Part shown: positions 22,201-28,846 of the stretch, piece after piece
Position numbering within the stretch: position 1 is the stretch's first letter
Layout: every line of letters starts with the position of its first letter
The notes under the pieces: generated by a model
Told to the model about the DNA's origin: nothing
The model's database searches: none
The model's input: the letters and a program-made list of their open reading frames with translations, nothing else
Program-made: the position numbers and the translations under genes
Origin: a virus
Strand: one strand, 5' to 3'
IMG/VR virus record: IMGVR_UViG_3300009128_000062
Coordinates: 1-36,863 of that record
Length of the DNA stretch: 36,863 bases

Positions 22201-24148
22201 CCTTACTGTTAAGGACACAATCATTACACTTGGTTCGTCTTCTAGCGGTGATTCACCAGCAATTGGTGACCGCGGTTTCGTGTTCGAAGTAACAGGCTCA
22301 CAGAAGGCTTTCTTCTGGGACCAGTCTGCAACAGAGTTCGCTCTCGCGCAAGTACCGGTCGGGCAGTATGCACACACTGGATCTGGTGACATCAACATTG
22401 ATTCATATTTAGATTTATCAGCTGGTGCAGTCTCAGGTTCAGGCCAAGGTTCCTTCGAGAACTTAAGCTTGGGCGGCGGCACATCTACTGTCAGTAACAC
22501 AGGCGTTGCATCTTTCGGTGGCTCTGTAACTGCAGTTGGTAGCTTTATCATTGGCTCTGCGGACCTCAACGAAGCAGACATGGAAAAGCTTGATGGTATC
22601 ACAAATGGTACTGGTGCAGCAAGTAAAGCTCTTGTGCTCGATGCTAACAAGAACATTACTGGAATAAACAGTGTAACCTCATCCTTCTCGGGTGATGGTT
22701 CAGGGTTGACTGGCGTCGGCGCAGAAGTTAAACTTGCTGGCGCTGATGATCTCGATCTTCAGATTCCATTCACAACCGGTTCTGCTTCGGCAGGCACGTT
22801 CTTCATCGATTCTGGTTCATTAACCTATAACCCTAACTCGAACAAGCTATCAGTAAATGGTGCAGTTTCAGGTTCTGGTGCTGGTTCATTTGCTAGTTTG
22901 GATATTGACGGCGTGATCGCAGCAGGCGCAAGCGTAACTGCTGGTACAAGCTTTATCATTGGGTCCGCGGATCTTAATGAGACAGACCTTGAGAAGCTCG
23001 ATGGTATCACTAACGGTGCTGGCGCAGCCAACAAGGCTCTGGTTCTTGATGCTGGCGGAGACATTGTCTCCGGTCTTAGAAATCTAAGTGCATCAGCTCT
23101 TGTCGGTGGAACTGTTTCAGGCTCAGGCCAAGGCTCTTTTGAGAACTTAAACCTAGGCGGCGGAACAAGCACAGTCAGTAACACTGGTGTTGCTTCTTTC
23201 GGTGGGTCTGTAACAGCTGTTGGTAGCTTCATTATCGGATCCGCTGATCTCAACGAAGCAGACATGGAAAAGCTTGACGGTATCACTAATGGTACTGGTG
23301 CAGCCGCTAAGGCCTTAGTCCTTGATGCAAGTAAAGACATCGCTAGCATCAACAACCTTACTGCAGATGGAACCATTTCTGGCTCAATCGTCTCCGCAGC
23401 AGGCCTCTTGTCCGCTGGTGGTTCGATTACTGCTGGTGGTTCGATTACTGCTGACGACACGGTTTCTGGCTCAATCGTTGCAGCTGCTGGTGCAATCACT
23501 GCTGGTGGTTCTGTAACTGCTGGAACTAGTTTCATCATTGGCTCTGCAGATCTCAATGAAACAGACCTTGAGAAACTTGATGGTATCACTAATGGTACCG
23601 CAGCCGCCTCTAAGGCAGTTGTTTTGGATGCATCTCTGAACGCTACTGGTGTTAACGCGCTCACAGCTTCAGGTCTCAAGGCTTCTACGGCTCTCGACGC
23701 GACTGGTACGATCCACTTGCATGCTGCATCCGCATCGGTTGCACCTGGTAGTGACTTCATGTACTTCAAGGAAGCAGACGGAACCAACGAAGTTAAGCAG
23801 CAGACTGTGGCAGCATTCTTGTCAGCATCCACGGGTGCAGGTCTACAGATCACCAACGGTGTATTCAGTGTGACTTCAGTAACCGATATTGCAACTTCAG
23901 CATCGAAGAACAGCATTCTCAGTGCAGACCTGGTAACAGCGTCTCTTACCACTGAGCCATTGACTGGTTCTATTCAGGTATACTTGAATGGTCTATTGCA
24001 GACTCCATCTGGTTCCGTAGAAGGTCCAGGCGCTGGTGGTATTTTTGACTACCAGAACTTTGGAGATTCAGAGGACGGATACAGAATTGAGTTCGTTTCC
24101 GCTGTAGACAACGATGATGTTGTACAAATCAAGTACATTAAAAAATAA
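19238..24148 (+). CDS. Large repetitive fibre or adhesin-like virion protein
   Basis: A 1,636-residue protein. Residues 1 to about 405 have repeated beta segments typical of a beta-propeller. About 410-545 look like a ZU5-type domain (VGTAGGTVKAGG, VTLTFPENAL, ending SFSEYMAIGG). From about 550 the protein is Gly/Ser/Ala/Thr-rich repeats, including seven copies of FIIGSADLNE(T/A)D(L/M)EKLDGI, and an insert (VQGTTTTVDSTHLTVKDTI) common in phage structural proteins. A final module is VYLNGLLQ...VVQIKYIKK. The composition and size suggest a fibre or surface adhesin, probably a host-recognition part. It starts after TAGGAGG and ends before a terminator. An in-frame ATG with a strong ribosome site at residue 550 suggests a second product or a gene fusion. 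Confidence 0.7.
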   Translation: MAYEVSSSVAAGNVVGTFVAARASTFTKGGIPSPDGNKIATYSYRHGGAGSSDYGIDIWTSSSSGGWEESESIDTGANLPRSLEWFSNHEIFAVESNNKLRRYTSGSETGWVADEIGSVFTGGHAMMWNPSKTKIAVTDTYQPYSSTNLDDDEQMDVYVSSSGTWTRVAFNSVQLEPDGRVTGVTWVDDDNMIIGMPNPDNDNQGRIAHYSFDGTTATKVRQCDGFNGSQGVKQIGWMVHWHSGSEGGDGALLAAGIASSGYASINYIPSQSDGFIPASNPHSAPGRQLLDLSDIGSTDGGSGKVRQLQGMTFFADRSNGDRIFGQSGYKNGSPYDDSVYFVMETGSDGWKFTELEDNAIQGGLASLSGLPDGAGYYVGWTTGSTSTLGFTVYENIIEANPALNATVTETVGTAGGTVKAGGTQNSPKVTLTFPENALSQNTSIGIDLSKSNDPKAIGLGDAGVAGADVYSNRITLTPHGQTFAETVTVQFTLLGSGAGSCPSNLEIWKRNNGSEIWYKVPNNLWSCSSGTITISTTSFSEYMAIGGNNMARTKLSNVQLAKLTESDKVLAEAINISGSQLAGEVTSVVAGDYFLIQQAAGGTARPVSASVMQDFFSKSDVHVSDANADQKILFASGSGGGVSVAVDDGTGLTFNASTNLLKAGALTVANTISGSIVSAAGLVSAGGSITAGGSITADDTVSGSLLVAAGSVTAGTSFIIGSADLNETDLEKLDGITNGAGAANKALVLDAGGDIVSGLRNLSASALVGATVSGSGQGSFDNLNLGGGTSTVSNTGVASFGGSVTAVGSFIIGSADLNEADMEKLDGITNGTGAASKALVLDASKNIASINNLTADGTISGSIVSAAGLLSAGGSITAGGSITADDTVSGSIVAAAGAITAGGSVTAGTSFIIGSADLNETDLEKLDGITNGTAAASKAVVLDANKNVGTLNALTASGVTVTELTATNATIAGNLTVQGTTTTVDSTHLTVKDTIITLGSSSSGDSPAIGDRGFVFEVTGSQKAFFWDQSATEFALAQVPVGQYAHTGSGDINIDSYLDLSAGAVSGSGQGSFENLSLGGGTSTVSNTGVASFGGSVTAVGSFIIGSADLNEADMEKLDGITNGTGAASKALVLDANKNITGINSVTSSFSGDGSGLTGVGAEVKLAGADDLDLQIPFTTGSASAGTFFIDSGSLTYNPNSNKLSVNGAVSGSGAGSFASLDIDGVIAAGASVTAGTSFIIGSADLNETDLEKLDGITNGAGAANKALVLDAGGDIVSGLRNLSASALVGGTVSGSGQGSFENLNLGGGTSTVSNTGVASFGGSVTAVGSFIIGSADLNEADMEKLDGITNGTGAAAKALVLDASKDIASINNLTADGTISGSIVSAAGLLSAGGSITAGGSITADDTVSGSIVAAAGAITAGGSVTAGTSFIIGSADLNETDLEKLDGITNGTAAASKAVVLDASLNATGVNALTASGLKASTALDATGTIHLHAASASVAPGSDFMYFKEADGTNEVKQQTVAAFLSASTGAGLQITNGVFSVTSVTDIATSASKNSILSADLVTASLTTEPLTGSIQVYLNGLLQTPSGSVEGPGAGGIFDYQNFGDSEDGYRIEFVSAVDNDDVVQIKYIKK
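20885..24148 (+). CDS. Nested in-frame product of the fibre gene (alternative start)
   Basis: ATG 20885 is codon 550 of the large gene and has TAGGAGGAAATAAC directly upstream, the same arrangement as true starts at 13948 and 19238. Initiation here would give a 1,087-residue protein, MARTKLSNVQLAKLTE onward, holding only the repetitive fibre part. The boundary falls exactly where the ZU5-like domain ends (SEYMAIGG). Either two proteins are made from one frame, or two formerly separate genes have fused by loss of a stop. Confidence 0.5.
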   Translation: MARTKLSNVQLAKLTESDKVLAEAINISGSQLAGEVTSVVAGDYFLIQQAAGGTARPVSASVMQDFFSKSDVHVSDANADQKILFASGSGGGVSVAVDDGTGLTFNASTNLLKAGALTVANTISGSIVSAAGLVSAGGSITAGGSITADDTVSGSLLVAAGSVTAGTSFIIGSADLNETDLEKLDGITNGAGAANKALVLDAGGDIVSGLRNLSASALVGATVSGSGQGSFDNLNLGGGTSTVSNTGVASFGGSVTAVGSFIIGSADLNEADMEKLDGITNGTGAASKALVLDASKNIASINNLTADGTISGSIVSAAGLLSAGGSITAGGSITADDTVSGSIVAAAGAITAGGSVTAGTSFIIGSADLNETDLEKLDGITNGTAAASKAVVLDANKNVGTLNALTASGVTVTELTATNATIAGNLTVQGTTTTVDSTHLTVKDTIITLGSSSSGDSPAIGDRGFVFEVTGSQKAFFWDQSATEFALAQVPVGQYAHTGSGDINIDSYLDLSAGAVSGSGQGSFENLSLGGGTSTVSNTGVASFGGSVTAVGSFIIGSADLNEADMEKLDGITNGTGAASKALVLDANKNITGINSVTSSFSGDGSGLTGVGAEVKLAGADDLDLQIPFTTGSASAGTFFIDSGSLTYNPNSNKLSVNGAVSGSGAGSFASLDIDGVIAAGASVTAGTSFIIGSADLNETDLEKLDGITNGAGAANKALVLDAGGDIVSGLRNLSASALVGGTVSGSGQGSFENLNLGGGTSTVSNTGVASFGGSVTAVGSFIIGSADLNEADMEKLDGITNGTGAAAKALVLDASKDIASINNLTADGTISGSIVSAAGLLSAGGSITAGGSITADDTVSGSIVAAAGAITAGGSVTAGTSFIIGSADLNETDLEKLDGITNGTAAASKAVVLDASLNATGVNALTASGLKASTALDATGTIHLHAASASVAPGSDFMYFKEADGTNEVKQQTVAAFLSASTGAGLQITNGVFSVTSVTDIATSASKNSILSADLVTASLTTEPLTGSIQVYLNGLLQTPSGSVEGPGAGGIFDYQNFGDSEDGYRIEFVSAVDNDDVVQIKYIKK
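21380..22069 (+). repeat. 690-base internal repeat, copy 1
   Basis: 230 codons from GTSFIIGSADLNE to AVVLDA. They are nearly identical in protein sequence to copy 2 at 22943-23632, with no length difference, but many codons differ synonymously. A shorter third relative covers about 22435-22645. Confidence 0.9.
22943..23632 (+). repeat. 690-base internal repeat, copy 2
   Basis: Second copy of the 230-codon unit, 1,563 bases downstream of copy 1 and in the same frame. Only a few residues differ (for example A/G in LVG(A/G)TVS and D/E in SF(D/E)N), whereas roughly every second or third codon carries a silent change. Confidence 0.9.
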
Positions 24149-24184
24149 ACAACCCAACCTAGAGTAATCTAATTTTTCCCACCC

Positions 24185-24214
24185 AAGCCCGGTTTTTACC
24201 GGGCTTTTCCTTTT
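24185..24214 (+). terminator. Intrinsic terminator after fibre gene
   Basis: AAGCCCGGT (24185-24193) pairs perfectly with ACCGGGCTT (24198-24206) around a TTTT loop, followed by TTCCTTTTC. It separates the fibre gene from the sheath gene. Confidence 0.88.
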
Positions 24215-24239
24215 CTCAGTCTATTGGAGTATAAAAAAA

Positions 24240-24248
24240 CTATTTACT
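24240..24248 (+). promoter_or_regulatory. CTATTTACT element before sheath gene, candidate late promoter
   Basis: CTATTTACT lies after the terminator and 52 bases before the sheath ATG. It overlaps a small inverted repeat TTTAC-TAA-GTAAA. It shares the core seen before other gene blocks. With the terminator upstream, a promoter is needed about here to express the tail genes. Confidence 0.4.
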
Positions 24249-24291
24249 AAGTAAAATAACATTTACTTTCGTTCTTTAAGGAGATAATCGT

Positions 24292-27132
24292 ATGGCAGCT
24301 AGAAAATTTAAGTTCGTATCCCCCGGAGTATTTTTAAAAGAGATTGACAATTCACAACTTCCAAAACTACCAGGAAACAACGGACCAGTCATTATAGGCA
24401 GAACACGAAAAGGGCCCGCACTAAACCCCGTCAAGGTTAATTCATATGCGGATTTCGTCGAGGTATTCGGGGAACCAATCCCTGGCGGACATGGAGAAGA
24501 TGTCTGGAGAGAGGGCAACGGCCTCCTCGCAACAGCGTACGCGTCGTATGCAGCGAAGGCTTACTTTGCGGCAGACATACAATCACCAGTTACAATGATT
24601 AGGCTTTTGGGTGTTCAAGGCGACAACGCTACATCTGCCGCGGCAGCACAGCCAGGATGGACAGTTAATAATGCGTATGCATTGGTTACTTACGAATCCG
24701 GAAGCATGCTTGCAGGAACAGTTACTAATCATAACGTCTCTGCGGTCTTCTACTTTAAAGACGCAACTACTTCGGTGCGTTTGTTAGGTTCTGCTCCTAA
24801 TGGTGACCTCATGGCTGCCAATACTGGTTCAGGCCTAAGAGGCGCCACACCAGGTAATGTCGTAAAGACAAATTCGGACGGAAAATTCCGCCTTTTGCTG
24901 TCCTCTAGTACAGAAGTCACCAAAGAAGTCGTAGTAGATTTCACCAAGGGAAGTAAAAATTACATAAGAAGTGTCCTCAATACCAACCCAGTGTTGACAA
25001 ACACTACTATATCATACATAACCACAGGGACTCTTGCTGACAAATATTGGCTCGGTGAGACATTCGACTCGCATGCCGCCTCCGGATCTCAAAAACTCGG
25101 ATACATGATAAAATTACAAGACACAACATATGATTTTGCAGATTATACCCATGAAGCTTCAGCAGCTAGATCTGGGTGGATCATCAGCCAGCATCAAGGC
25201 ACCGCAGCAGAATACGCTCCACTGAGTCAGCAAAGATTATTCAGGTTGATAGCTTTATCTGAAGGTGAGCAGCCATCTAGAGACATTGTTGTGTCGATAG
25301 AGGATATAAGAATATCGGAAACAGGAGATGTGGATCCATATGGCTCATTTTCTGTCGTAGTTAAGAGAAAGATCGGCACCCGCTTAGAGGTAGTGGAATC
25401 TTACCCAGGATGTAATCTAAACCCGAATTCAGAGAACTATGTTGCTCGCAGAGTTGGTGATCAATACTTTCAGTGGTCATCCGTAGAAAAGAGAAACAAA
25501 GTTTACGGAAACTACACCAACAACTCTCAACACATTCGAGTGGAAATGGAAGCCAATACCGATCAGGGCTTGATTTCTCCATCAAATATACCATTTGGCT
25601 TCTTGGGCCCAATCGTTCCAAAGAGACACACCAAAGACGCTACTAACGGTAGAGTTGTAATAGGCGCCACTGACAGCTTTGTAGAAGAGAGTCAAGTGTA
25701 CTCTTCTCTCGGCGCTGATATCGATGGTACATTTAACATCATTTGGCCATCAACCCCAACAACATTCTCAGGGTCTGTCAGGGGCCTAGACTATTTTGGA
25801 GCGGCCATATACAAGAAGTCTGGTTTAAATTTAACTTCAGAGCTTGATCCAGCACTTCCAGATTATAACAGAAAAATGCCAACAGGCTTGACAACCGCTC
25901 AAACCACAGGCGAAGTAGATGCTCGAACAGAGCATGCTTATGTGTTCAGTCTTGACGATGTTAGAATAGAGGGTCATAGCCTTAGTCCAACATCTACAGC
26001 AAACGTAACCGCGGTATACCATAAGAGCGGATCTAGAGCAGATAGTACATCTTTTACTGCTGTGTCTAGCTCAACAGGCATATCGGACATGTTAGAATTA
26101 GGTTTTAATAAATTCCAGATGCCACTATGTGGTGGGTTTGATGGTGTTAACATTACCGAGCCAGATCCGTTTGCAAATCGTATACTGACCGCTGGTGGTT
26201 CAACTTCTGATTCGTATGCATTTGCATCTGTCGATAGAGCAATTGAGCTTATCAAGGATCCAGAGATGATTGAGCACAATATTGCAGCTATGCCAGGGAT
26301 CACAAACGCATCTCTTACTTCTAAGTTGGTAGATAAGTGTGAATCCAGAGCAGACAGTTTGGCAGTCATCGATTTACCAGATGTATATAAGCCACCCCAA
26401 GAATTAAAGTGTACCTCTTTCAGTGACAGGTTGGGTACTACACCAGAAGCAGCTGCAAAGGCTCTCAAGGCACGACAGATTAATTCTTCATATGGTGCAA
26501 CCTATTATCCATGGGTCAAGGTTAGAGATAACGAGAATTCTAGAGACATTTGGGTACCACCTTCAGTTGTAGCTCTCGGGGTTATGGCCTACACAGAGCA
26601 GGCAAGCGAAGTTTGGTTTGCACCTGCAGGTTTTAACCGCGGCGGCCTGAATGAGGGTAACGCAGGAATTCCAGTCTTGCAGGCTTCTGAACAACTTCTT
26701 TCCAAGCAAAGAGATGCTCTTTACGAGTCAAACATTAACCCAATCGCTTCTTTTGTAACAGAAGGTTTGGTAATTTTCGGACAAAAGACACTTCAATCTA
26801 CTCCTTCTGCACTTGACAGAATTAACGTACGTAGATTGCTGATCTTTGTAAAGAAGGAGATCTCCAGAATTGCAAATGGTCTTCTTTTTGACCAGAATGT
26901 ACCAGCTACTTGGAACCGATTTTTAGGTCAGGTTAACCCTTTCTTGCAAAGTGTTAAGACTAGACTTGGTTTATCTGACTTCAAGGTAATCTTGGACAAC
27001 ACAACTACTACACCAGATTTGGTTGATAGAAATGTGATGTATGCTAAGATCTTCTTAAAGCCAGCACGAGCTATTGAGTTTATCGCAGTTGATTTTGTTA
27101 TAACAAATACAGGAGCTTCTTTTGACGATTAG
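24292..27132 (+). CDS. 18: Contractile tail sheath protein, T4 gp18-like
   Basis: A 946-residue sheath subunit. The N-terminus FVSPGVFLKEIDNSQLP is the standard start of T4-type sheath proteins. The conserved C-terminal domain includes AGFNRGGLNEG, FVTEGLVIFGQKTLQ, RLLIFVKKEI and a final strand with PARAIEFIAVDFVIT, which forms the inter-subunit mesh. T4 gp18 is 659 residues; the extra length lies in the middle (about residues 110-640), probably in the outer protruding domains. AAGGAG precedes the ATG. The tube gene follows after 48 bases, the usual sheath-tube pair. Contraction of this protein drives the tube through the cell envelope. Confidence 0.93.
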   Translation: MAARKFKFVSPGVFLKEIDNSQLPKLPGNNGPVIIGRTRKGPALNPVKVNSYADFVEVFGEPIPGGHGEDVWREGNGLLATAYASYAAKAYFAADIQSPVTMIRLLGVQGDNATSAAAAQPGWTVNNAYALVTYESGSMLAGTVTNHNVSAVFYFKDATTSVRLLGSAPNGDLMAANTGSGLRGATPGNVVKTNSDGKFRLLLSSSTEVTKEVVVDFTKGSKNYIRSVLNTNPVLTNTTISYITTGTLADKYWLGETFDSHAASGSQKLGYMIKLQDTTYDFADYTHEASAARSGWIISQHQGTAAEYAPLSQQRLFRLIALSEGEQPSRDIVVSIEDIRISETGDVDPYGSFSVVVKRKIGTRLEVVESYPGCNLNPNSENYVARRVGDQYFQWSSVEKRNKVYGNYTNNSQHIRVEMEANTDQGLISPSNIPFGFLGPIVPKRHTKDATNGRVVIGATDSFVEESQVYSSLGADIDGTFNIIWPSTPTTFSGSVRGLDYFGAAIYKKSGLNLTSELDPALPDYNRKMPTGLTTAQTTGEVDARTEHAYVFSLDDVRIEGHSLSPTSTANVTAVYHKSGSRADSTSFTAVSSSTGISDMLELGFNKFQMPLCGGFDGVNITEPDPFANRILTAGGSTSDSYAFASVDRAIELIKDPEMIEHNIAAMPGITNASLTSKLVDKCESRADSLAVIDLPDVYKPPQELKCTSFSDRLGTTPEAAAKALKARQINSSYGATYYPWVKVRDNENSRDIWVPPSVVALGVMAYTEQASEVWFAPAGFNRGGLNEGNAGIPVLQASEQLLSKQRDALYESNINPIASFVTEGLVIFGQKTLQSTPSALDRINVRRLLIFVKKEISRIANGLLFDQNVPATWNRFLGQVNPFLQSVKTRLGLSDFKVILDNTTTTPDLVDRNVMYAKIFLKPARAIEFIAVDFVITNTGASFDD

Positions 27133-27180
27133 GTTAAAAAAGCATCTTGACTAATATATACTTATAGGAGATACTAAATA

Positions 27181-27762
27181 ATGAGTTTTTGGAACCAAGC
27201 AAGCATAGAGCCTAAAAGACAGTTTAGGTGGTTGCTTTACATTGCGGGTATGCCCCAATTTATTGTGAAGGATGTAAAGAAGCCTTCTTTTACTGTCGCG
27301 TCGACACCACATGATTTTATAAATTATAAATTTCACTACCCGGGAAGAGTAGAGTGGCAAGACATTACTGTTACAATTGTGGACCCAGTACAACCTGACT
27401 CCACAGCTAGCCTGGTAAACATACTAGAAGCCGCGGGATACGTCCTGCCTGACGAGTACACCTCACAGGCAAACGAGCCTAGGACAATCTCAAAGCAGTC
27501 TTTCGTAGACGCTATGGGTGGCCAGATACAGTTGGTACAGTTCGGTGCAAACACTGGTGCGCAAGAGGAGAATGTACTTGAGAAATGGACAATCAACAAT
27601 CCATTCCTTACAAACGTCGACTTCGGAAACTTAAGCTACGCCAGTGACGAGTTGGTCAACATCTCAATGACAATTAAATATGACTGGGCTAACCTAGAGT
27701 TACCAGGAAGAACGCCAGGAAAGGTTTGGACATTAAACCCAACCGCGCAGACAATCGAATAA
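27181..27762 (+). CDS. 19: Tail tube protein, T4 gp19-like
   Basis: A 193-residue tube subunit starting MSFWNQASIEPKRQFRWLLY. The pattern VKKPSFTV...FHYPGRVEWQDITVTIVDP and the ending VNISMTIKYDWANLE are typical of gp19-type tubes, whose hexamers stack to make the inner tube. It is slightly longer than T4 gp19 (163 residues). TAGGAG is followed by the ATG. It sits between sheath and gp26-like genes, the expected tail order. Confidence 0.9.
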   Translation: MSFWNQASIEPKRQFRWLLYIAGMPQFIVKDVKKPSFTVASTPHDFINYKFHYPGRVEWQDITVTIVDPVQPDSTASLVNILEAAGYVLPDEYTSQANEPRTISKQSFVDAMGGQIQLVQFGANTGAQEENVLEKWTINNPFLTNVDFGNLSYASDELVNISMTIKYDWANLELPGRTPGKVWTLNPTAQTIE

Positions 27763-27777
27763 AGAAAAGAGGTATAA

Positions 27778-28638
27778 ATGTCAAGAAATTCGAGAAGGAC
27801 ATCAGTTCCTAAGCCGCAGACCCCCTTGAGGCCTTCGGTGCCCTCGGCGCCTCAAGCGCCACCAAACCCTTTCGGGGTAAGTTTCGTCGTCCCAACAGAA
27901 GTAGTGAACTTACCATCGAAGGGAAAATATTATGATCCGCAATCACCCATGTTTAACAAGGAGAGTGTAGAGATAAAACAAATGACCGCAAAACAGGAGG
28001 AAATACTTTCTAATTTGGGCTATTTGGAAGACGGAAGCATGATAGAACGGCTGATATCAAGTATATTGATAGATACTAGTATCATTGCATCAGAACTCAT
28101 GCCTGCAGATCAAAACGCAATTATAATTGCTGCCAGAAGATCCTCTTATGGTAATGAATATGAAGTAGAACAAACATGTCCAAACTGCAAGGGGAATCAC
28201 ATATTCACATTTGACCTAGAGAAGACGTCAATTAAGGAAGATATCCCAGAAGACGTCACAGTACTTGAAGAGTCCGGATATTTCCAGTTTGAGACGCCAC
28301 AGACAGGATTAAAGACTGTTATTAGAGTCTTGACAGCTGAAGACGAGGCTTATTTAAGGCAACAAAACGAGAAAGCATCAAAGCTAAAAATACAAAACTC
28401 AGAAACCATAAATTTTCTAAGAAGAGTAATTGTTAGCGTGAATGGAATAACCGACACAGCTCTTCTGAACGAGTTGTATGAAGTTTTACCAGTTTTAGAC
28501 ATAAGAAAGATAAAGAAAACCTTGAGAGACATCACACCTTCCCTAGACACAAGTCAGGAAGTTGCGTGCAGTGGATGCGGAATAACCACTGAAAGCGAGG
28601 TGCCCTTTTCATTGGGCTTCTTTTGGCCTGACCTCTGA
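27778..28638 (+). CDS. 26: T4 gp26-like baseplate/tail assembly protein
   Basis: A 286-residue protein. After a Pro-rich, basic start (1-32) comes VPTEVVNLPSKGKYY, then VEIKQMTAKQEEIL and the segment NAIIIAARRSSYGNEYEVEQ, the hallmarks of the T4 gp26 (T4_baseplate) family. A zinc-ribbon pair, C134/C137 (CPNC) and a second pair C264/C267 (CSGC), is present. The gene lies between tube and tape measure, the place where lambda G/T and P2 E/E' encode tail-assembly chaperones. It stops at TGA 28636, but an open +1 frame continues to 28792, suggesting a frameshift extension. In T4 the gp26 protein is required for hub assembly. A chaperone role here is inference. Confidence 0.8.
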   Translation: MSRNSRRTSVPKPQTPLRPSVPSAPQAPPNPFGVSFVVPTEVVNLPSKGKYYDPQSPMFNKESVEIKQMTAKQEEILSNLGYLEDGSMIERLISSILIDTSIIASELMPADQNAIIIAARRSSYGNEYEVEQTCPNCKGNHIFTFDLEKTSIKEDIPEDVTVLEESGYFQFETPQTGLKTVIRVLTAEDEAYLRQQNEKASKLKIQNSETINFLRRVIVSVNGITDTALLNELYEVLPVLDIRKIKKTLRDITPSLDTSQEVACSGCGITTESEVPFSLGFFWPDL

Positions 28639-28792
28639 TTACGTCCAGGAAGTTACGTATGAAGAGATAGTGTTCTTACAACACTATGGCCACTTTACTT
28701 TCACAGAAGCTTACAACCTACCGATCGGCCTTAGGTCGTGGTTCGTCGAAAAGAACATGACTCTTCTAGAAGAAAGAAGTAAGACGGACTAA
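28586..28792 (+). CDS. +1-frame extension of the gp26-like gene, possible programmed frameshift
   Basis: This frame overlaps the last 53 bases of the gp26-like gene and runs 68 codons to TAA 28790. It has no ATG with a ribosome site. Beyond the overlap it encodes SDYVQEVTYEEIVFLQHYG then HFTFTEAYNLPIGLRSWFVE, which looks like real protein and not random sequence. A +1 slip at CTC-TGA (28633-28638), at TTT-T (28620-28624) or at CCC-T (28603-28606) would join it to the upstream frame. A slip at the stop gives 337 residues. An independent weak GTG start at 28670 (40 residues) is the main alternative. Confidence 0.5.
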   Translation, partial: PLKARCPFHWASFGLTSDYVQEVTYEEIVFLQHYGHFTFTEAYNLPIGLRSWFVEKNMTLLEERSKTD

Positions 28793-28808
28793 AAACGTCT
28801 GCAGCGTC

Positions 28809-28817
28809 ATATTTACT
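28809..28817 (+). promoter_or_regulatory. ATATTTACT element before tape measure gene
   Basis: A one-mismatch relative of the recurrent CTATTTACT element lies in the 54-base gap after the +1 frame, 38 bases before the tape measure ATG. Support is by motif only and weaker than at other sites. Confidence 0.25.
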
Positions 28818-28846
28818 ACATATCATAAACCACGAGGAACCCTTCA

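Noticed and set aside
21380-23632. Repeats considered as a CRISPR array or transposon-type repeats
   Set aside because: The repeats are in-frame coding units within one protein, with no constant short repeat and spacer pattern and no mobile-element ends.
22825-23952. 375-codon open frame on the minus strand
   Set aside because: Same antisense shadow over the second repeat copy; it repeats the peptide of the first shadow, as expected from mirrored codons.
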